From an uncultured Ectothiorhodospiraceae bacterium (GTDB lineage Bacteria > Pseudomonadota > Gammaproteobacteria > Nitrococcales > Nitrococcaceae), in the NCBI GenBank assembly GCA_913056385.1, contig CAJXND010000015.1, forward strand, positions 1 to 39,817: a DNA stretch of 39,817 bases. Reading direction: 5' to 3'. Numbering within the stretch: the stretch's first letter is position 1; each line of letters begins with the position of its first letter. Both the position numbers and the translations under genes were made by a program. Shown here piece by piece: positions 21,601 through 29,807 of this stretch. Below the pieces are notes generated by a model, which was not told the DNA's origin, made no database searches, and worked only from the letters and a program-made list of their open reading frames with translations.

Positions 21601-22151
21601 AAATGCATGGGCGGGAGGTTGACCCACTCGCACTCCACCAATGGCTCGCCCATGATGGGCCGGCCGCGACGCAGCACCGCATCCCGGAACTGGTAGGCCA
21701 TGAAGCGCCCGCCCGGCGCCAGCACGCGCCAGACCTCGGCCAGAATGCCGTGGGCGGTCTCCTCGGGCATAGTGGAGAAAGGGATCCCGGAGAAGATGAC
21801 ATCCGGCCGCGTCAGGCCATGGGCCTCGAGGATCGCCGGGAGATCCTCCGCACTGCCCTCGGCGACGATCAGACGCGGATCACGGATGGCCTTCAGGCGC
21901 CGGACGAATGCCGGATTGGTGTCCACTGCCAGCAGCCGGGCGTCCGCCGGCAACTCCGCCAGCACCGCCCGGGTCGTGCCGCCGGTGCCGGGGCCGAGTT
22001 CGACCACGGTTTGGGCCTCGCCGGCATCGATGACACGACTGATGCGCCGCTCCAGAAAGCGCGAACTGGGAACCAGCGATGCCACCTCCTTCGGCCGTGC
22101 CATGAATCCACGCAGGAATGCCAGACGCTCTCCCATCTCCGCTACCCTCAT
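21534..22151 (-). CDS. PmtA-like SAM-dependent methyltransferase
   Basis: 205 residues from ATG 22151, which AAGGG precedes; an open frame continues upstream without family similarity. The N-terminus FLRGFMARPKEVASLVPSSR and motif I VVELGPGTGGTT (49-60) match the phospholipid N-methyltransferase PmtA and the related KsgA-like branch; later motifs are LLAVDTNPAFV, DVIFSGIPFSTMPE and VWRVLAPGGRFMAYQF. A role in methylating phosphatidylethanolamine toward phosphatidylcholine is possible but not shown; the same fold covers other lipid or quinone methylases. The last 67 bp overlap the 3' end of the MFS gene on the opposite strand. Confidence 0.82.
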   Translation of the reverse strand: MRVAEMGERLAFLRGFMARPKEVASLVPSSRFLERRISRVIDAGEAQTVVELGPGTGGTTRAVLAELPADARLLAVDTNPAFVRRLKAIRDPRLIVAEGSAEDLPAILEAHGLTRPDVIFSGIPFSTMPEETAHGILAEVWRVLAPGGRFMAYQFRDAVLRRGRPIMGEPLVECEWVNLPPMHFYSWDKSGRSGSRRTTGRATAP

Positions 22152-22193
22152 GAGTCCCTTGATTGCCGTGCGCCCACAGGGCATCGTTGCCCC

Positions 22194-22490
22194 ATGATTA
22201 TTCGATTCCTGCGCAGCATGATGGGTCAGAACGGCGCCGACAATCCCCCGGATGTCGCCGCCGAGACCGAATATCAGGGCTATACCATCACGGCCATACC
22301 GGCGAGGGACCCCGGCGGATGGCGAATCCGCGGGCGAATCACCACGGAGGTGGACGGCACGCCTCGGGCGACGGAGTTTGTCCGGGCGGATGTCTACGGC
22401 AGCCAGGAGGTCGCCGCGGAGATGACGATCAACAAGGCGCAACGCCTGATCGACGAACAGGGGCTGCGCCTATTCCGTGATTCCCACTAG
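22194..22490 (+). CDS. HlyU-family small protein
   Basis: 98 residues from ATG 22194. It matches the PF10115 'HlyU' pattern: a short hydrophobic or basic start (MIIRFLRSMMG), then YQGYTITAIPARDPGGWRIRG, FVRADVYGSQEVAAEM and the C-terminal KAQRLIDEQGLRLF. The family was named for a Vibrio haemolysin activator, but these short alphaproteobacterial-style members lack a visible DNA-binding domain and their function is unclear. The gene is divergent from the methyltransferase (42 bp between starts) and ends 5 bp before the convergent phaB stop. Upstream in-frame sequence is non-coding for this protein. Confidence 0.8.
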   Translation: MIIRFLRSMMGQNGADNPPDVAAETEYQGYTITAIPARDPGGWRIRGRITTEVDGTPRATEFVRADVYGSQEVAAEMTINKAQRLIDEQGLRLFRDSH

Positions 22491-22495
22491 GGGGA

Positions 22496-23218
22496 TCAGA
22501 CCATGTACTGGCCGCCGTTGATGCTCAGCGTCGAACCCGTGACGAACGCGGCTGCATCACTCGCCAGATAGGCCACCGCCTGACCGATCTCCTCGGCCTC
22601 GCCCAGGCGATTCACCGGAATCTGTCCAACGATCTTCTCGAGAACGTTTTCCGGGACGGCGGCCACCATCTCGGTCCCGATATAGCCGGGTGCCACGACA
22701 TTGGCAGTGACGCCCCGACGGGCGTTCTCCTGGGCGACCGACTTGGTGAAACCGACCAGTCCGGCCTTGGCCGCTGCATAGTTGGCCTGGCCCATCTGGC
22801 CCTTCTGGCCATTGATCGAGGAGATCTGGATGATCCGGCCGAAACCGCGATCGCGCATTCCGTTGATCACCGCCCGAGTCATGTTGAACGCTGAGGTGAG
22901 ATTGGTGCGGATGACCGCATCCCAGTCCTCCGCGGACATCTTGTGCAGTGTCCCGTCGCGGGTGATGCCGGCATTGTTCACCAGCACGTCCACCGGACCA
23001 TGCTCCGCCTCAACGCCGGCGACGCCGGCCTCACAGGCCTCGAAATCGGCGACATCCCATTTGCTCGCGGGGATCCCTGTATCGCGGGTGAATGCGGCGG
23101 CCGCCTCATCATTGCCCTGGTAGGTCACCACGACCCGATGCCCTGCTTCGCCCAGTGCCCTGGCGATGGCGGCGCCAATCCCCCGGGTCCCTCCGGTGAC
23201 CAATGCGGTTCTTGTCAT
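22496..23218 (-). CDS. phaB: Acetoacetyl-CoA reductase (NADPH)
   Basis: 240 residues from ATG 23218, behind GAGGAGGATCG. SDR family with cofactor loop GGTRGIG (9-15), NNAG (81-84), and catalytic Ser134, Tyr147 and Lys151. PhaB-specific blocks are SSINGQKGQMGQANYAAAKAG and the C-terminal SINGGQYM, which separate it from FabG. It reduces acetoacetyl-CoA to (R)-3-hydroxybutyryl-CoA for polyhydroxybutyrate synthesis. phaA and phaC are not adjacent. It is divergent from gshA (149 bp between starts), so it probably has its own promoter there. The long upstream frame extension is rejected as the start. Confidence 0.92.
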   Translation of the reverse strand: MTRTALVTGGTRGIGAAIARALGEAGHRVVVTYQGNDEAAAAFTRDTGIPASKWDVADFEACEAGVAGVEAEHGPVDVLVNNAGITRDGTLHKMSAEDWDAVIRTNLTSAFNMTRAVINGMRDRGFGRIIQISSINGQKGQMGQANYAAAKAGLVGFTKSVAQENARRGVTANVVAPGYIGTEMVAAVPENVLEKIVGQIPVNRLGEAEEIGQAVAYLASDAAAFVTGSTLSINGGQYMV

Positions 23219-23337
23219 CTTGCGATCCTCCTCAATGATCGGCCAGGTTTTCTCCGACCTTAACCAGCAAGACGCGGTCCTGGCCAGCCGCACCGCAACA
23301 TGACCATTCCAATAGCGGGGCGACAAGGGCACAATTC

Positions 23338-23354
23338 GGGGTTTTTCCAACCCC
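23338..23354 (+). promoter_or_regulatory. Hairpin just upstream of the gshA ribosome-binding site
   Basis: GGGGTT-TTTCC-AACCCC is a perfect 6-bp stem with a 5-nt loop, ending 13 nt before the gshA ATG and just ahead of the ACGGGAG site. It is placed to modulate translation initiation or mRNA stability. No matching anti-structure is seen, and chance occurrence is possible. Confidence 0.3.
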
Positions 23355-23367
23355 TCACGGGAGCATC

Positions 23368-24954
23368 ATGAACCGCAGTGCCGAGCGTCGGGTGATACGC
23401 CTGCAGGAGCATGGAGAGCGCGGACTGCTCGCCGGCAGCCGTCAGGGCCTGGAGAAGGAAAGCCTGCGCGTGACGCGGGACGGCCGGATTGCGCAGACAC
23501 CCCATCCGAAGGGTCTGGGCTCAGCCCTCTGCCACCCGGAGATCACCACGGACTACTCCGAGGCGCTGCTGGAATTCGTCACGCCAGCCTATATCCATGG
23601 CAACGAGGCACTGGCACGACTGCGCGACCTGCATCGCTACACCTATGCACAGATCGATGACGAGCTGCTCTGGGCCACCTCCATGCCCTGCATCGTGGGA
23701 GGTGAGCAGAGCATCCCCATCGCCGAATACGGCAGCTCCAACATCGGCCGCATGAAGCATGTCTACCGTCGTGGCCTGGACTGGCGCTACGGCCGGAGCA
23801 TGCAGGCCATCGCCGGCATCCATTTCAACTACTCATTCAGCGAGGCCTTCCTGCGGGCGGTCCAGACGCGCGAGGGGGACGGACGTGGCTTCACCGCCTT
23901 TCGCTCGGATTTCTATTTCCGCCTGATCCGTAATTTCCAGCGCTATGGCTGGCTGCTGCCCTACCTGATGGGCGCCTCACCGGCCATCTGCAAATCCTTC
24001 ACCGGCGGCCGCAACCTGGATTTCGCGGAGTTCTCTCGAAACACTTTCTATGCGCCTTATGCGACATCGCTGCGGATGAGCGACATCGGCTACAAGAACA
24101 ATGCCCAGGCGGCGCTGGAGATCAGCTACAGTGATCTCGATGCCTACATCAGGAGCCTGCGCGCGGCCATCGGCACGCCGGACCCGGAATATGCGCGGAT
24201 CGGCACTCGGGTGGATGGCGAGTGGCGGCAACTCAATACCAATGTGCTGCAAATCGAGAACGAGTACTATAGCTTCGTACGGCCCAAGGCGATCGCCCGG
24301 TCGGGCGAACCACCCACCCATGCCCTGCGACGGGCCGGCGTGGAGTACGTCGAGATTCGGGCGCTCGATCTCAACCCGTTCGACCCGATCGGCATTCACC
24401 CCGACCAGATCGCCTTCCTGGAGACACTACTGCTGTTCTGTCTGCTCCAGGACAGCCCGCCCATCGATGCCCTTGAGCAGCATCACATCAATGCCAATCA
24501 GGGCCTGGTGGCGAGAGACGGCCGTAACCCCGCTCTCACGCTCTACCGCGGCAATGGAGAGCGCGTCGGCCTGCGCACCTGGGCCGCCGAGCTCTTCGAT
24601 GCCATGCAGGGTCCCGCGGAGCTACTGGACGAGGTGCATCAGGATGGACGCTACAGTCGCATCCTTGACGCCTACCGAGTGGCAGTGGACGACGCCAATC
24701 AGACGCCGTCGGCACGCGTGCTCGGGGAGATGCGGGACAACCGCGAGGAATTCGTCGAATTCGCCCTCCGTATCTCCGCGGCGCATGCGCAGACCATCCG
24801 TGACTGGCCACTCACCGGGGATACCTGTCAGCGCCTCGGTGCCGAGGCGACTCGCTCGCTCGCCGAACAGGCGGCCATGGAGGCGGCGGACGATCCACCC
24901 TTCGAGCGCTTTCTCGCCGACTACTTCGCGAAGGAGTCGACCGGCGGTAGTTGA
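23368..24954 (+). CDS. gshA: Glutamate-cysteine ligase
   Basis: 528 residues, the length of the gammaproteobacterial GshA type. It catalyses ATP-dependent formation of gamma-glutamylcysteine, the first and rate-limiting step of glutathione synthesis. Family blocks: GLEKESLRVTRDGRI, CHPEITTDYSEALLEFVTP, YGSSNIGRMKHVYRRGL, GIHFNYSFSE, and the C-terminal YVEIRALDLNPFDPIGI. Start ATG 23368 with ACGGGAG upstream. tadB begins 38 bp after its stop on the same strand with no visible terminator, so the Tad locus may be partly transcribed from here. gshB is not in the window. Confidence 0.97.
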   Translation: MNRSAERRVIRLQEHGERGLLAGSRQGLEKESLRVTRDGRIAQTPHPKGLGSALCHPEITTDYSEALLEFVTPAYIHGNEALARLRDLHRYTYAQIDDELLWATSMPCIVGGEQSIPIAEYGSSNIGRMKHVYRRGLDWRYGRSMQAIAGIHFNYSFSEAFLRAVQTREGDGRGFTAFRSDFYFRLIRNFQRYGWLLPYLMGASPAICKSFTGGRNLDFAEFSRNTFYAPYATSLRMSDIGYKNNAQAALEISYSDLDAYIRSLRAAIGTPDPEYARIGTRVDGEWRQLNTNVLQIENEYYSFVRPKAIARSGEPPTHALRRAGVEYVEIRALDLNPFDPIGIHPDQIAFLETLLLFCLLQDSPPIDALEQHHINANQGLVARDGRNPALTLYRGNGERVGLRTWAAELFDAMQGPAELLDEVHQDGRYSRILDAYRVAVDDANQTPSARVLGEMRDNREEFVEFALRISAAHAQTIRDWPLTGDTCQRLGAEATRSLAEQAAMEAADDPPFERFLADYFAKESTGGS

Positions 24955-24992
24955 ATCGTCTTCCGTGTCCTCGCAGTCTCGAGGGCATGGAG

Positions 24993-25838
24993 ATGCCCAC
25001 ATTGTCATCACTGACCGGCCTCTTCCTCGGGGGTGCTCTCGCCTTTCTCGCCCTGGCGGATGGCCTTGCCCCGGCGCTTCAGCGCTATCAGCGGCATGTC
25101 GCAGACACCGCACGGGGTGACCTGCGGGCCCAGTTCGTTGACCTGCCGCCCCGCAAGCTCCTCTCGCTGGCGCTGGGACTCGGTGCATCGATCGGGATAG
25201 CAGTGGCCATACTGCTCCCCTGGCCGGTCGCGGTTGCGGCTGGTCTAGGCAGCCTCGCACTTCCGCGTCTGGCTGTCGTTGTCATCCGCCGTCGGCGTCA
25301 GCAAGCCATCATTCGCCAGCTCCCCGATGCCATGCAGGCGCTCGCCGGCTCCCTGCGCGCCGGCACGAACATCAGCCGCGCCCTGGAGCTTGTCTCACGC
25401 CGCTATTCGGCCCCCCTGGGAGAGGAATTCAGTCTGATGCTGAGCCGACAACGACTCGGCGAGGATATGGACAGCGTGCTGGCCGCCTTCGTCAACCGCG
25501 TCCCCACCGAGGAAACCCGTCTGTTCCGCAATGCGGTGCTGATCTCTCATCGGGTCGGCGGCGATCTTGCCGATACGCTCGAGACACTGGCGTCGACGTT
25601 ACGCGAGCGCGCCCAGGTGGAGGAGCGGATCGATGCGCTCACCGCGATGGGACGCATGCAGGGTCGGGTCATGTGCCTGCTGCCGGTGGGTATCGGTGGC
25701 ATGCTCTACCTGCAACAACCGGCCATGATGCAGCGGCTGTTCACTGATCCCGTTGGATGGGCGGTCCTTGCGCTGATCAGCGTGATGATGACGCTCGCGG
25801 TGATCTCGATCCGCCGCATGGTAGCCATCGATGTCTGA
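24993..25838 (+). CDS. tadB: Tad pilus inner-membrane platform protein TadB
   Basis: 281 residues from ATG 24993, which lies 7 nt after GAGGG; ATG 24987 is also possible. Two N-terminal hydrophobic segments (LFLGGALAFLALADGL; GLGASIGIAVAILLPWPVAVAAGL) precede a T2SS-F/GspF domain (RQLPDAMQALAGSLRAGTNISRALE, RRYSAPLGEEFSLML, FRNAVLISHRVGGDLADTLETLA) and two C-terminal helices (MCLLPVGIGGMLYLQ; AVLALISVMMTLAVIS). It is the first recognisable gene of the Tad locus and pairs with TadC to anchor the pilus motor in the inner membrane. Its last 8 bases overlap tadC. Confidence 0.92.
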   Translation: MPTLSSLTGLFLGGALAFLALADGLAPALQRYQRHVADTARGDLRAQFVDLPPRKLLSLALGLGASIGIAVAILLPWPVAVAAGLGSLALPRLAVVVIRRRRQQAIIRQLPDAMQALAGSLRAGTNISRALELVSRRYSAPLGEEFSLMLSRQRLGEDMDSVLAAFVNRVPTEETRLFRNAVLISHRVGGDLADTLETLASTLRERAQVEERIDALTAMGRMQGRVMCLLPVGIGGMLYLQQPAMMQRLFTDPVGWAVLALISVMMTLAVISIRRMVAIDV

Positions 25839-26721
25839 ATGGCTCGCCCCCCTGGCGGTCGCCCTGCTCGGCCTTTGCGCCGGTGCGGGCCTCGCCGCCC
25901 TCGTCGAGCTGGTCAACCCGCGGCACTGGCGACGCGATGATCCCTGGCGCGATCCGTCTCCACCTCTGTTTCGGCTGCTCATGCCGCTGACCCGTCTGAT
26001 CGCCGAGCGTGCCGGTCAACCCGGCGAGGCAAAGCGCCGTTTCCTTCAGGGTCGGCTGGAGCGGGCCGGGATGGGTTACGCCCTGCTGCCGGATGAACTC
26101 GCCGTGCTGCGATGGCTGACCGCAACGGTTGCCCTTGCAGGCGGCCTCGTTGCGACACCGGCGCTGCAATCCATGGACCTGGCCGGGCCCTGGCTGCCGT
26201 TCGGCCTCGGCCTCCTCGGCTATGCCTACCCCATGATCTGGCTCCGTGATCAGGGTCTGCGCCGCCAGCGCGGCATCGCCCGGCAATTCCCCGCACTCCT
26301 TGAGCTGCTCGGGCTATCGGTGCGCGCGGGCCTCAGTTTCAGTGCGGCATTGCCACAGTGCACCGCACAGCTCGAGGCCGGCCCGCTACGCGACGAGATG
26401 CACCGGATCACCCGCGAAATCCGCACCGGCACCAGCCGCAACGAGGCCCTAGAGCGGATGGCGGAGCGTATCGATCTGAACGCCGTGCACGGTTTCGTCG
26501 CCGCCATTGTGCAGGCGGACGAAACCGGTGCGGCAATCAGCCAGACCCTGAGCGACCAGGCCGCCCAGCGTCGCCGCGAGCGCTTTGCCGCCGCCGAGAA
26601 AAAGGCCAATGAAGCGCCGGTAAAGATGCTTCTGCCCCTGGTCGGTCTGCTCTTCCCGGTGACCTTTCTGATCATCGGATTCCCCATCGCCCTGCAATTC
26701 ATGGAGGGAGGCCTGCTTTGA
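25831..26721 (+). CDS. tadC: Tad pilus inner-membrane platform protein TadC
   Basis: 296 residues. An N-terminal helix (LAPLAVALLGLCAGAGLAAL), a basic linker, further hydrophobic segments (LAVLRWLTATVALAGGLVATPAL; LPFGLGLLGYAYPMIWL), the T2SS-F domain (RQFPALLELLGLSVRAGLSFSAAL, EIRTGTSRNEALERMAERI, FVAAIVQADETGAAISQTL) and a C-terminal helix (VGLLFPVTFLIIGFPIAL) give the TadC layout. The EKKANEAPVKMLLPLVG segment before the last helix is characteristic. It overlaps tadB by 8 bp and the DUF192 gene by 4 bp. Confidence 0.92.
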   Translation: MSEWLAPLAVALLGLCAGAGLAALVELVNPRHWRRDDPWRDPSPPLFRLLMPLTRLIAERAGQPGEAKRRFLQGRLERAGMGYALLPDELAVLRWLTATVALAGGLVATPALQSMDLAGPWLPFGLGLLGYAYPMIWLRDQGLRRQRGIARQFPALLELLGLSVRAGLSFSAALPQCTAQLEAGPLRDEMHRITREIRTGTSRNEALERMAERIDLNAVHGFVAAIVQADETGAAISQTLSDQAAQRRRERFAAAEKKANEAPVKMLLPLVGLLFPVTFLIIGFPIALQFMEGGLL

Positions 26722-27098
26722 GCTCCACGGTTCCGGATGGATGCATCATCGCGATCGCCTGTCGCGATAAAAAGACAATCGTCGGCATTCGGGTCACCGT
26801 TGCAGACCGATGGCTGACACGGCTGATCGGTCTGCTTGGTACGGATTCGCCGCCATCACCGGGATCCGGACTACTACTGATCCCGGGTGGCAGCATCCAT
26901 ACCGTCGGAATGCGATACCCCATTGATATCGCCAATCTGGATGCGCGTCTTCGCGTGCTCTCGCAGCACTCATCCGTGCCGCCGGGTCGCGTCGTCCGTG
27001 CCCCATCGGGGACCTATGCGACGATCGAGACCGGCGCCGGTTTCCTGCCGACGAATCTTGTCGGGGGGACTTTCCGGATCGAGGGAGTCGCGGCATGA
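26718..27098 (+). CDS. DUF192 family protein
   Basis: 126 residues from TTG 26718, which overlaps the tadC stop (TTGA) and follows a strong GGAGGGAGG site. DUF192 core: RLIGLLGTD, SGLLLIPGGSIHTVGMRYPI, DIANLDARLRVL, ETGAGFLPTNLVGG. Unlike many secreted DUF192 proteins it shows no signal peptide. The family has a small beta-barrel fold and unknown function. Its place inside the Tad operon, coupled to tadC in front and to a TPR lipoprotein behind (4-bp overlap), suggests a part in pilus assembly, but nothing in the sequence says which. Confidence 0.85.
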   Translation: MSSTVPDGCIIAIACRDKKTIVGIRVTVADRWLTRLIGLLGTDSPPSPGSGLLLIPGGSIHTVGMRYPIDIANLDARLRVLSQHSSVPPGRVVRAPSGTYATIETGAGFLPTNLVGGTFRIEGVAA

Positions 27099-27553
27099 GA
27101 GACCGGTCCCGTCGCATCACGACGCTCTGCCTGCCAGCGCTTATCCTGCAGGGGTGTCTCGCCACCGCGGGGCTTGATCGTCCAGATACCGTAGAGCAGC
27201 TTGAGGAGGCCGACCAGGCGCTGGCACAGGGTGACCTGGAGACCGCACGAAACGGTTATGAAAGCGCGATTGCGACCTCGCCGGAGCTCGTCTCGCCGCA
27301 CTTCCAACTCGGCCTGATTGCCTATGGACGTGGCAGGGACAGCACGGCAATCGAGCATTTCGACGCAGTCCTGGACCGTGATCCGGGTCATGTCCTCGCA
27401 ACCTACAACCTGGCCATGATCCATCTGCAGGTCGCTCGCGCCCTGCTCGCGCGGCACGAGGAGCTCGCACCGGTGAGTGCCGGGCGCCCGGACCTGCTGG
27501 CCGTTCGCGAGGCGATCGAGTCACTCGGCCGGGCCGGGCAAAGCCACCGCTGA
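27095..27553 (+). CDS. TPR lipoprotein (TadD-like)
   Basis: 152 residues. A basic N-terminus, hydrophobic stretch and lipobox LQGC (Cys21) mark a lipoprotein. The mature part has about two tetratricopeptide repeats (LEEADQALAQGDLETARNGYESAIATSP; SPHFQLGLIAYGRGRDSTAIEHFDAVL) and a third partial one (VLATYNLAMIHLQVARALL). TadD of Tad systems is a TPR outer-membrane lipoprotein that helps secretin assembly, so this is its likely counterpart, though it is shorter than usual. Residue +2 is Leu, consistent with outer-membrane sorting. It lies directly ahead of the Lnt-like gene (2-bp gap), which is suggestive because Lnt acylates lipoproteins. Confidence 0.8.
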   Translation: MRDRSRRITTLCLPALILQGCLATAGLDRPDTVEQLEEADQALAQGDLETARNGYESAIATSPELVSPHFQLGLIAYGRGRDSTAIEHFDAVLDRDPGHVLATYNLAMIHLQVARALLARHEELAPVSAGRPDLLAVREAIESLGRAGQSHR

Positions 27554-27555
27554 GC

Positions 27556-29439
27556 ATGCCCGGGCTGCTGTCCGGCCTGCTCGGTATCCTCGCGCTGCCA
27601 CCGACCGACTACACGTTGGCAGGATTGGTCTGGCTGGTTCCCTGGCTCAGCCGATGGAACCGACCGCGCCATGAGCGCATCGTCAATGCGCTGCTAACCA
27701 TTGGCCTGCCGCTGGGGTTTGTACTTGGGCCAATCGCCCCGGGCGAGACCGCCGCGGTTGCCGGCGGAACGGTCCTCGCCATGCTGCCTTTCGCAGTGAT
27801 CGGCGTCGTGGCCGCCGACACCGCCGGACGGACCAATGGACTGCGGCTCCTGCTCTGCCTTGGCGTGCTGTGCCTCCTGCTCGCCGGCGTGCGGCGGGCC
27901 GGGCTGCCGCTGTCACTGAGTGTGTTTGCTCCCGCCCACAGCGCCCACATGCGTCTTGTCCAGAGCGCCGGCATCCTCGGTGCCGACCTCATTATTGCCT
28001 GCTTCCAGGCCATGCTCGCCCTCGCCCTGATGCGTATATCAAGCGGGCAATGGAACGCCGGGGCGGCGCTCATCCGCGTCGGGATCGCGATCACGGCATT
28101 GATCCTGCCACCCGTCGTTGTCCAGTTCGTCACGGAAACGGTTCAATCGTTTCCGGCGCGCTCCATTGCTGTCATCCAGACCGACATCAGGCCGTGGGAC
28201 CGGGATCGAGCCATCAATGATGGCGTACTCGAGCGCATCAAAGCCCGCCAGGCGCGCCTTTACCAGACCGCCCGGGCACTGGGGACGGATGGGGTGGTAT
28301 GGCCCGAGTCGTCGGCCCCGGGTTACCTGCGACCCGACTGGACAATCGATGGGGGACCGGACCGGCACGAGTTCCGACACGGCTATCGGTATCTTGCCCC
28401 AGGATCCGTGGCGAGCGTTGTGCAGACACGGCTGGAAGACGGGCGGACTCGGGTATGGCCCAAGCACCAGCCGATACCGTTCGCGGAATCCCATCTCTTG
28501 CCGGCGTCCGCAAACAAGGCGTCGAGTCCCGCAACCGCGGATGGACTCACCCCACTGATCTGCTCCGACGCCGGTCACCCGGAGGCCCTTGAAATGGCGA
28601 CGGGCAAGGGGACCGCGCTGGTCATCAACCCCACCAATAATGCCTACCTGGGCAGCCCGTTCCTGGCGCGGATGCATCAGCGCGCGATCCAGCGGGAGAC
28701 GGCTCGGGCCGGTGTGCCCGCGCTCGTGGTCGCCAACGGCGGACCAAGCGCCCTCCTCCGGCCCAATGGCCAGCGAAAGACATTGCTTCGCGCCTACCAA
28801 CGCGGCGTAGCCCGGGTGACGTTAACGCCGCAACGCGAACGAACGGGGCTCCCGGGCCTCGGCGTTTTCCTGCTGATGGCCATCAGCATTGGCATCACCG
28901 CATGGCTTGCGTCGGGACGTGTCACGGCCATTCCGACAAGGCAATGCCGATGGCGGCCGTACCGCTGGCTACTGGTCCTGCCCGTCTTCGCGCTGGCAGC
29001 CGGAGTGACCCAGCACAGGCTGTGGCTTGCCGGGATCGGTGTTGAGGGCAGCCGCCCGCCAATGGCGCGGGGCAGCATCGCGGCAATCCATTCACCGGCT
29101 GCACCCCATCGCGGCGCGATGGCCCTGCTGGCGCGGGAATTCGGTCTGCCCGTTGGCTGGCGGGATGTGCCGGCCGATCCCGCGAGCGCCAATCAATGGC
29201 TCTGTCGTAACACCGGTCTGAGCCTGCCCGAGAGGCCACTCCCGACGGTCGGCCCACCGGCTCTGGGGTTGCATCTCTCCCGGGGCGGGCCACAGGCGGT
29301 GCGCTGGATACCCGGCGGCGAACCGACGGCCTGGGATCCGGTATCGGGGAATTTCCACACGGTTGACCCGGGGAGCGTGCGCTGGCTCACCACCGCCCGG
29401 TCACCGGATCAGTGCCGTTCAACGCCTCGGCCGCCATGA
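27556..29439 (+). CDS. Apolipoprotein N-acyltransferase-like membrane protein with C39-like tail
   Basis: 627 residues. About six hydrophobic helices fill residues 1-195 (opening LLSGLLGILALPPTDYTLAGL, as in Lnt), followed by a nitrilase domain (202-425) with a complete apparent triad: Glu251 (VVWPESSAPGYL), Lys303 (RVWPKHQPIPF) and Cys336 (LTPLICSDAG). The INPTNNAYLG and NGGPSALLRPNG segments match Lnt's NLSNDAWFG and NTG-x-SA. Two helices follow (GVFLLMAISIGITAWLA; WLLVLPVFALAAGV). Residues 505-612 look like a C39 peptidase fold (GAMALLAREFGLPV ... WDPVSGNFHTVDP) with the catalytic Cys and His missing. Lnt transfers a third acyl chain to lipoproteins; a housekeeping copy would normally be elsewhere, so this is a Tad-specific paralogue. 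Substrate unknown. Confidence 0.75.
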   Translation: MPGLLSGLLGILALPPTDYTLAGLVWLVPWLSRWNRPRHERIVNALLTIGLPLGFVLGPIAPGETAAVAGGTVLAMLPFAVIGVVAADTAGRTNGLRLLLCLGVLCLLLAGVRRAGLPLSLSVFAPAHSAHMRLVQSAGILGADLIIACFQAMLALALMRISSGQWNAGAALIRVGIAITALILPPVVVQFVTETVQSFPARSIAVIQTDIRPWDRDRAINDGVLERIKARQARLYQTARALGTDGVVWPESSAPGYLRPDWTIDGGPDRHEFRHGYRYLAPGSVASVVQTRLEDGRTRVWPKHQPIPFAESHLLPASANKASSPATADGLTPLICSDAGHPEALEMATGKGTALVINPTNNAYLGSPFLARMHQRAIQRETARAGVPALVVANGGPSALLRPNGQRKTLLRAYQRGVARVTLTPQRERTGLPGLGVFLLMAISIGITAWLASGRVTAIPTRQCRWRPYRWLLVLPVFALAAGVTQHRLWLAGIGVEGSRPPMARGSIAAIHSPAAPHRGAMALLAREFGLPVGWRDVPADPASANQWLCRNTGLSLPERPLPTVGPPALGLHLSRGGPQAVRWIPGGEPTAWDPVSGNFHTVDPGSVRWLTTARSPDQCRSTPRPP

Positions 29440-29464
29440 ACGACCAGTGGTACTGGGCGCGGCG

Positions 29465-29491
29465 CGGCCCGCCCCCTAATCTCCGGGGCCG
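29465..29491 (+). other. GC-rich inverted repeat ahead of the pilin gene
   Basis: CGGCCC (29465-29470) pairs with GGGCCG (29486-29491), and GCCCC (29471-29475) can alternatively pair with GGGGC (29485-29489). It lies in the 83-bp gap between the Lnt-like gene and flp, the largest gap in the Tad operon. It could stabilise or separate the highly needed pilin message. No T-run follows, so it is not a typical terminator. Confidence 0.3.
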
Positions 29492-29522
29492 AGAAGGATT
29501 ACGGCAAAGCATGGAGGCGCCA

Positions 29523-29807
29523 ATGACAACCCATCGCCAATTCCCGCATTGCAGTCAGGCCCGGCGTCATGAGCAGGGCCAGGGGATGTCCGAGTACATC
29601 ATCATCACCGCGCTGATTGCCGTTGCCGGTATCGGCATCTTCTCGGCATTCGGCGACACCATCTCCAGCCAGGCCGCCGCGATGGCCCGGGAAATGGCCG
29701 GTCAGGACGGCAGCAGCCAGGTGGATCAGGCGGACGGTGATTCACAGCGCGCCGCCGACCGTGCATCCCAGGAGGAAACGCTGCAGAACTTCGATGCGCA
29801 GAACTGA
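29523..29807 (+). CDS. flp: Flp/Tad-type prepilin
   Basis: 94 residues from ATG 29523, behind GGAGG at 5 nt. A basic leader ends HEQG, then QGMSEYIIITALIAVAGIG. Cleavage after Gly19 puts Glu and Tyr at mature positions 5 and 6, the hallmark of Flp pilins, and the following hydrophobic helix is the assembly domain. The C-terminal part (EMAGQDGSSQVDQADGDSQRA and onward) is hydrophilic, acidic and longer than in classical 50-60-residue Flp pilins. It would be the pilus subunit, processed by a TadV-type peptidase that is not encoded here. It overlaps the TadG-like gene by 14 bp. Confidence 0.9.
   Translation: MTTHRQFPHCSQARRHEQGQGMSEYIIITALIAVAGIGIFSAFGDTISSQAAAMAREMAGQDGSSQVDQADGDSQRAADRASQEETLQNFDAQN

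Noticed and set aside
22163-22480. 105-codon + strand frame overlapping the HlyU-family gene
   Set aside because: It is in another frame from the conserved HlyU pattern and has no similarity of its own.
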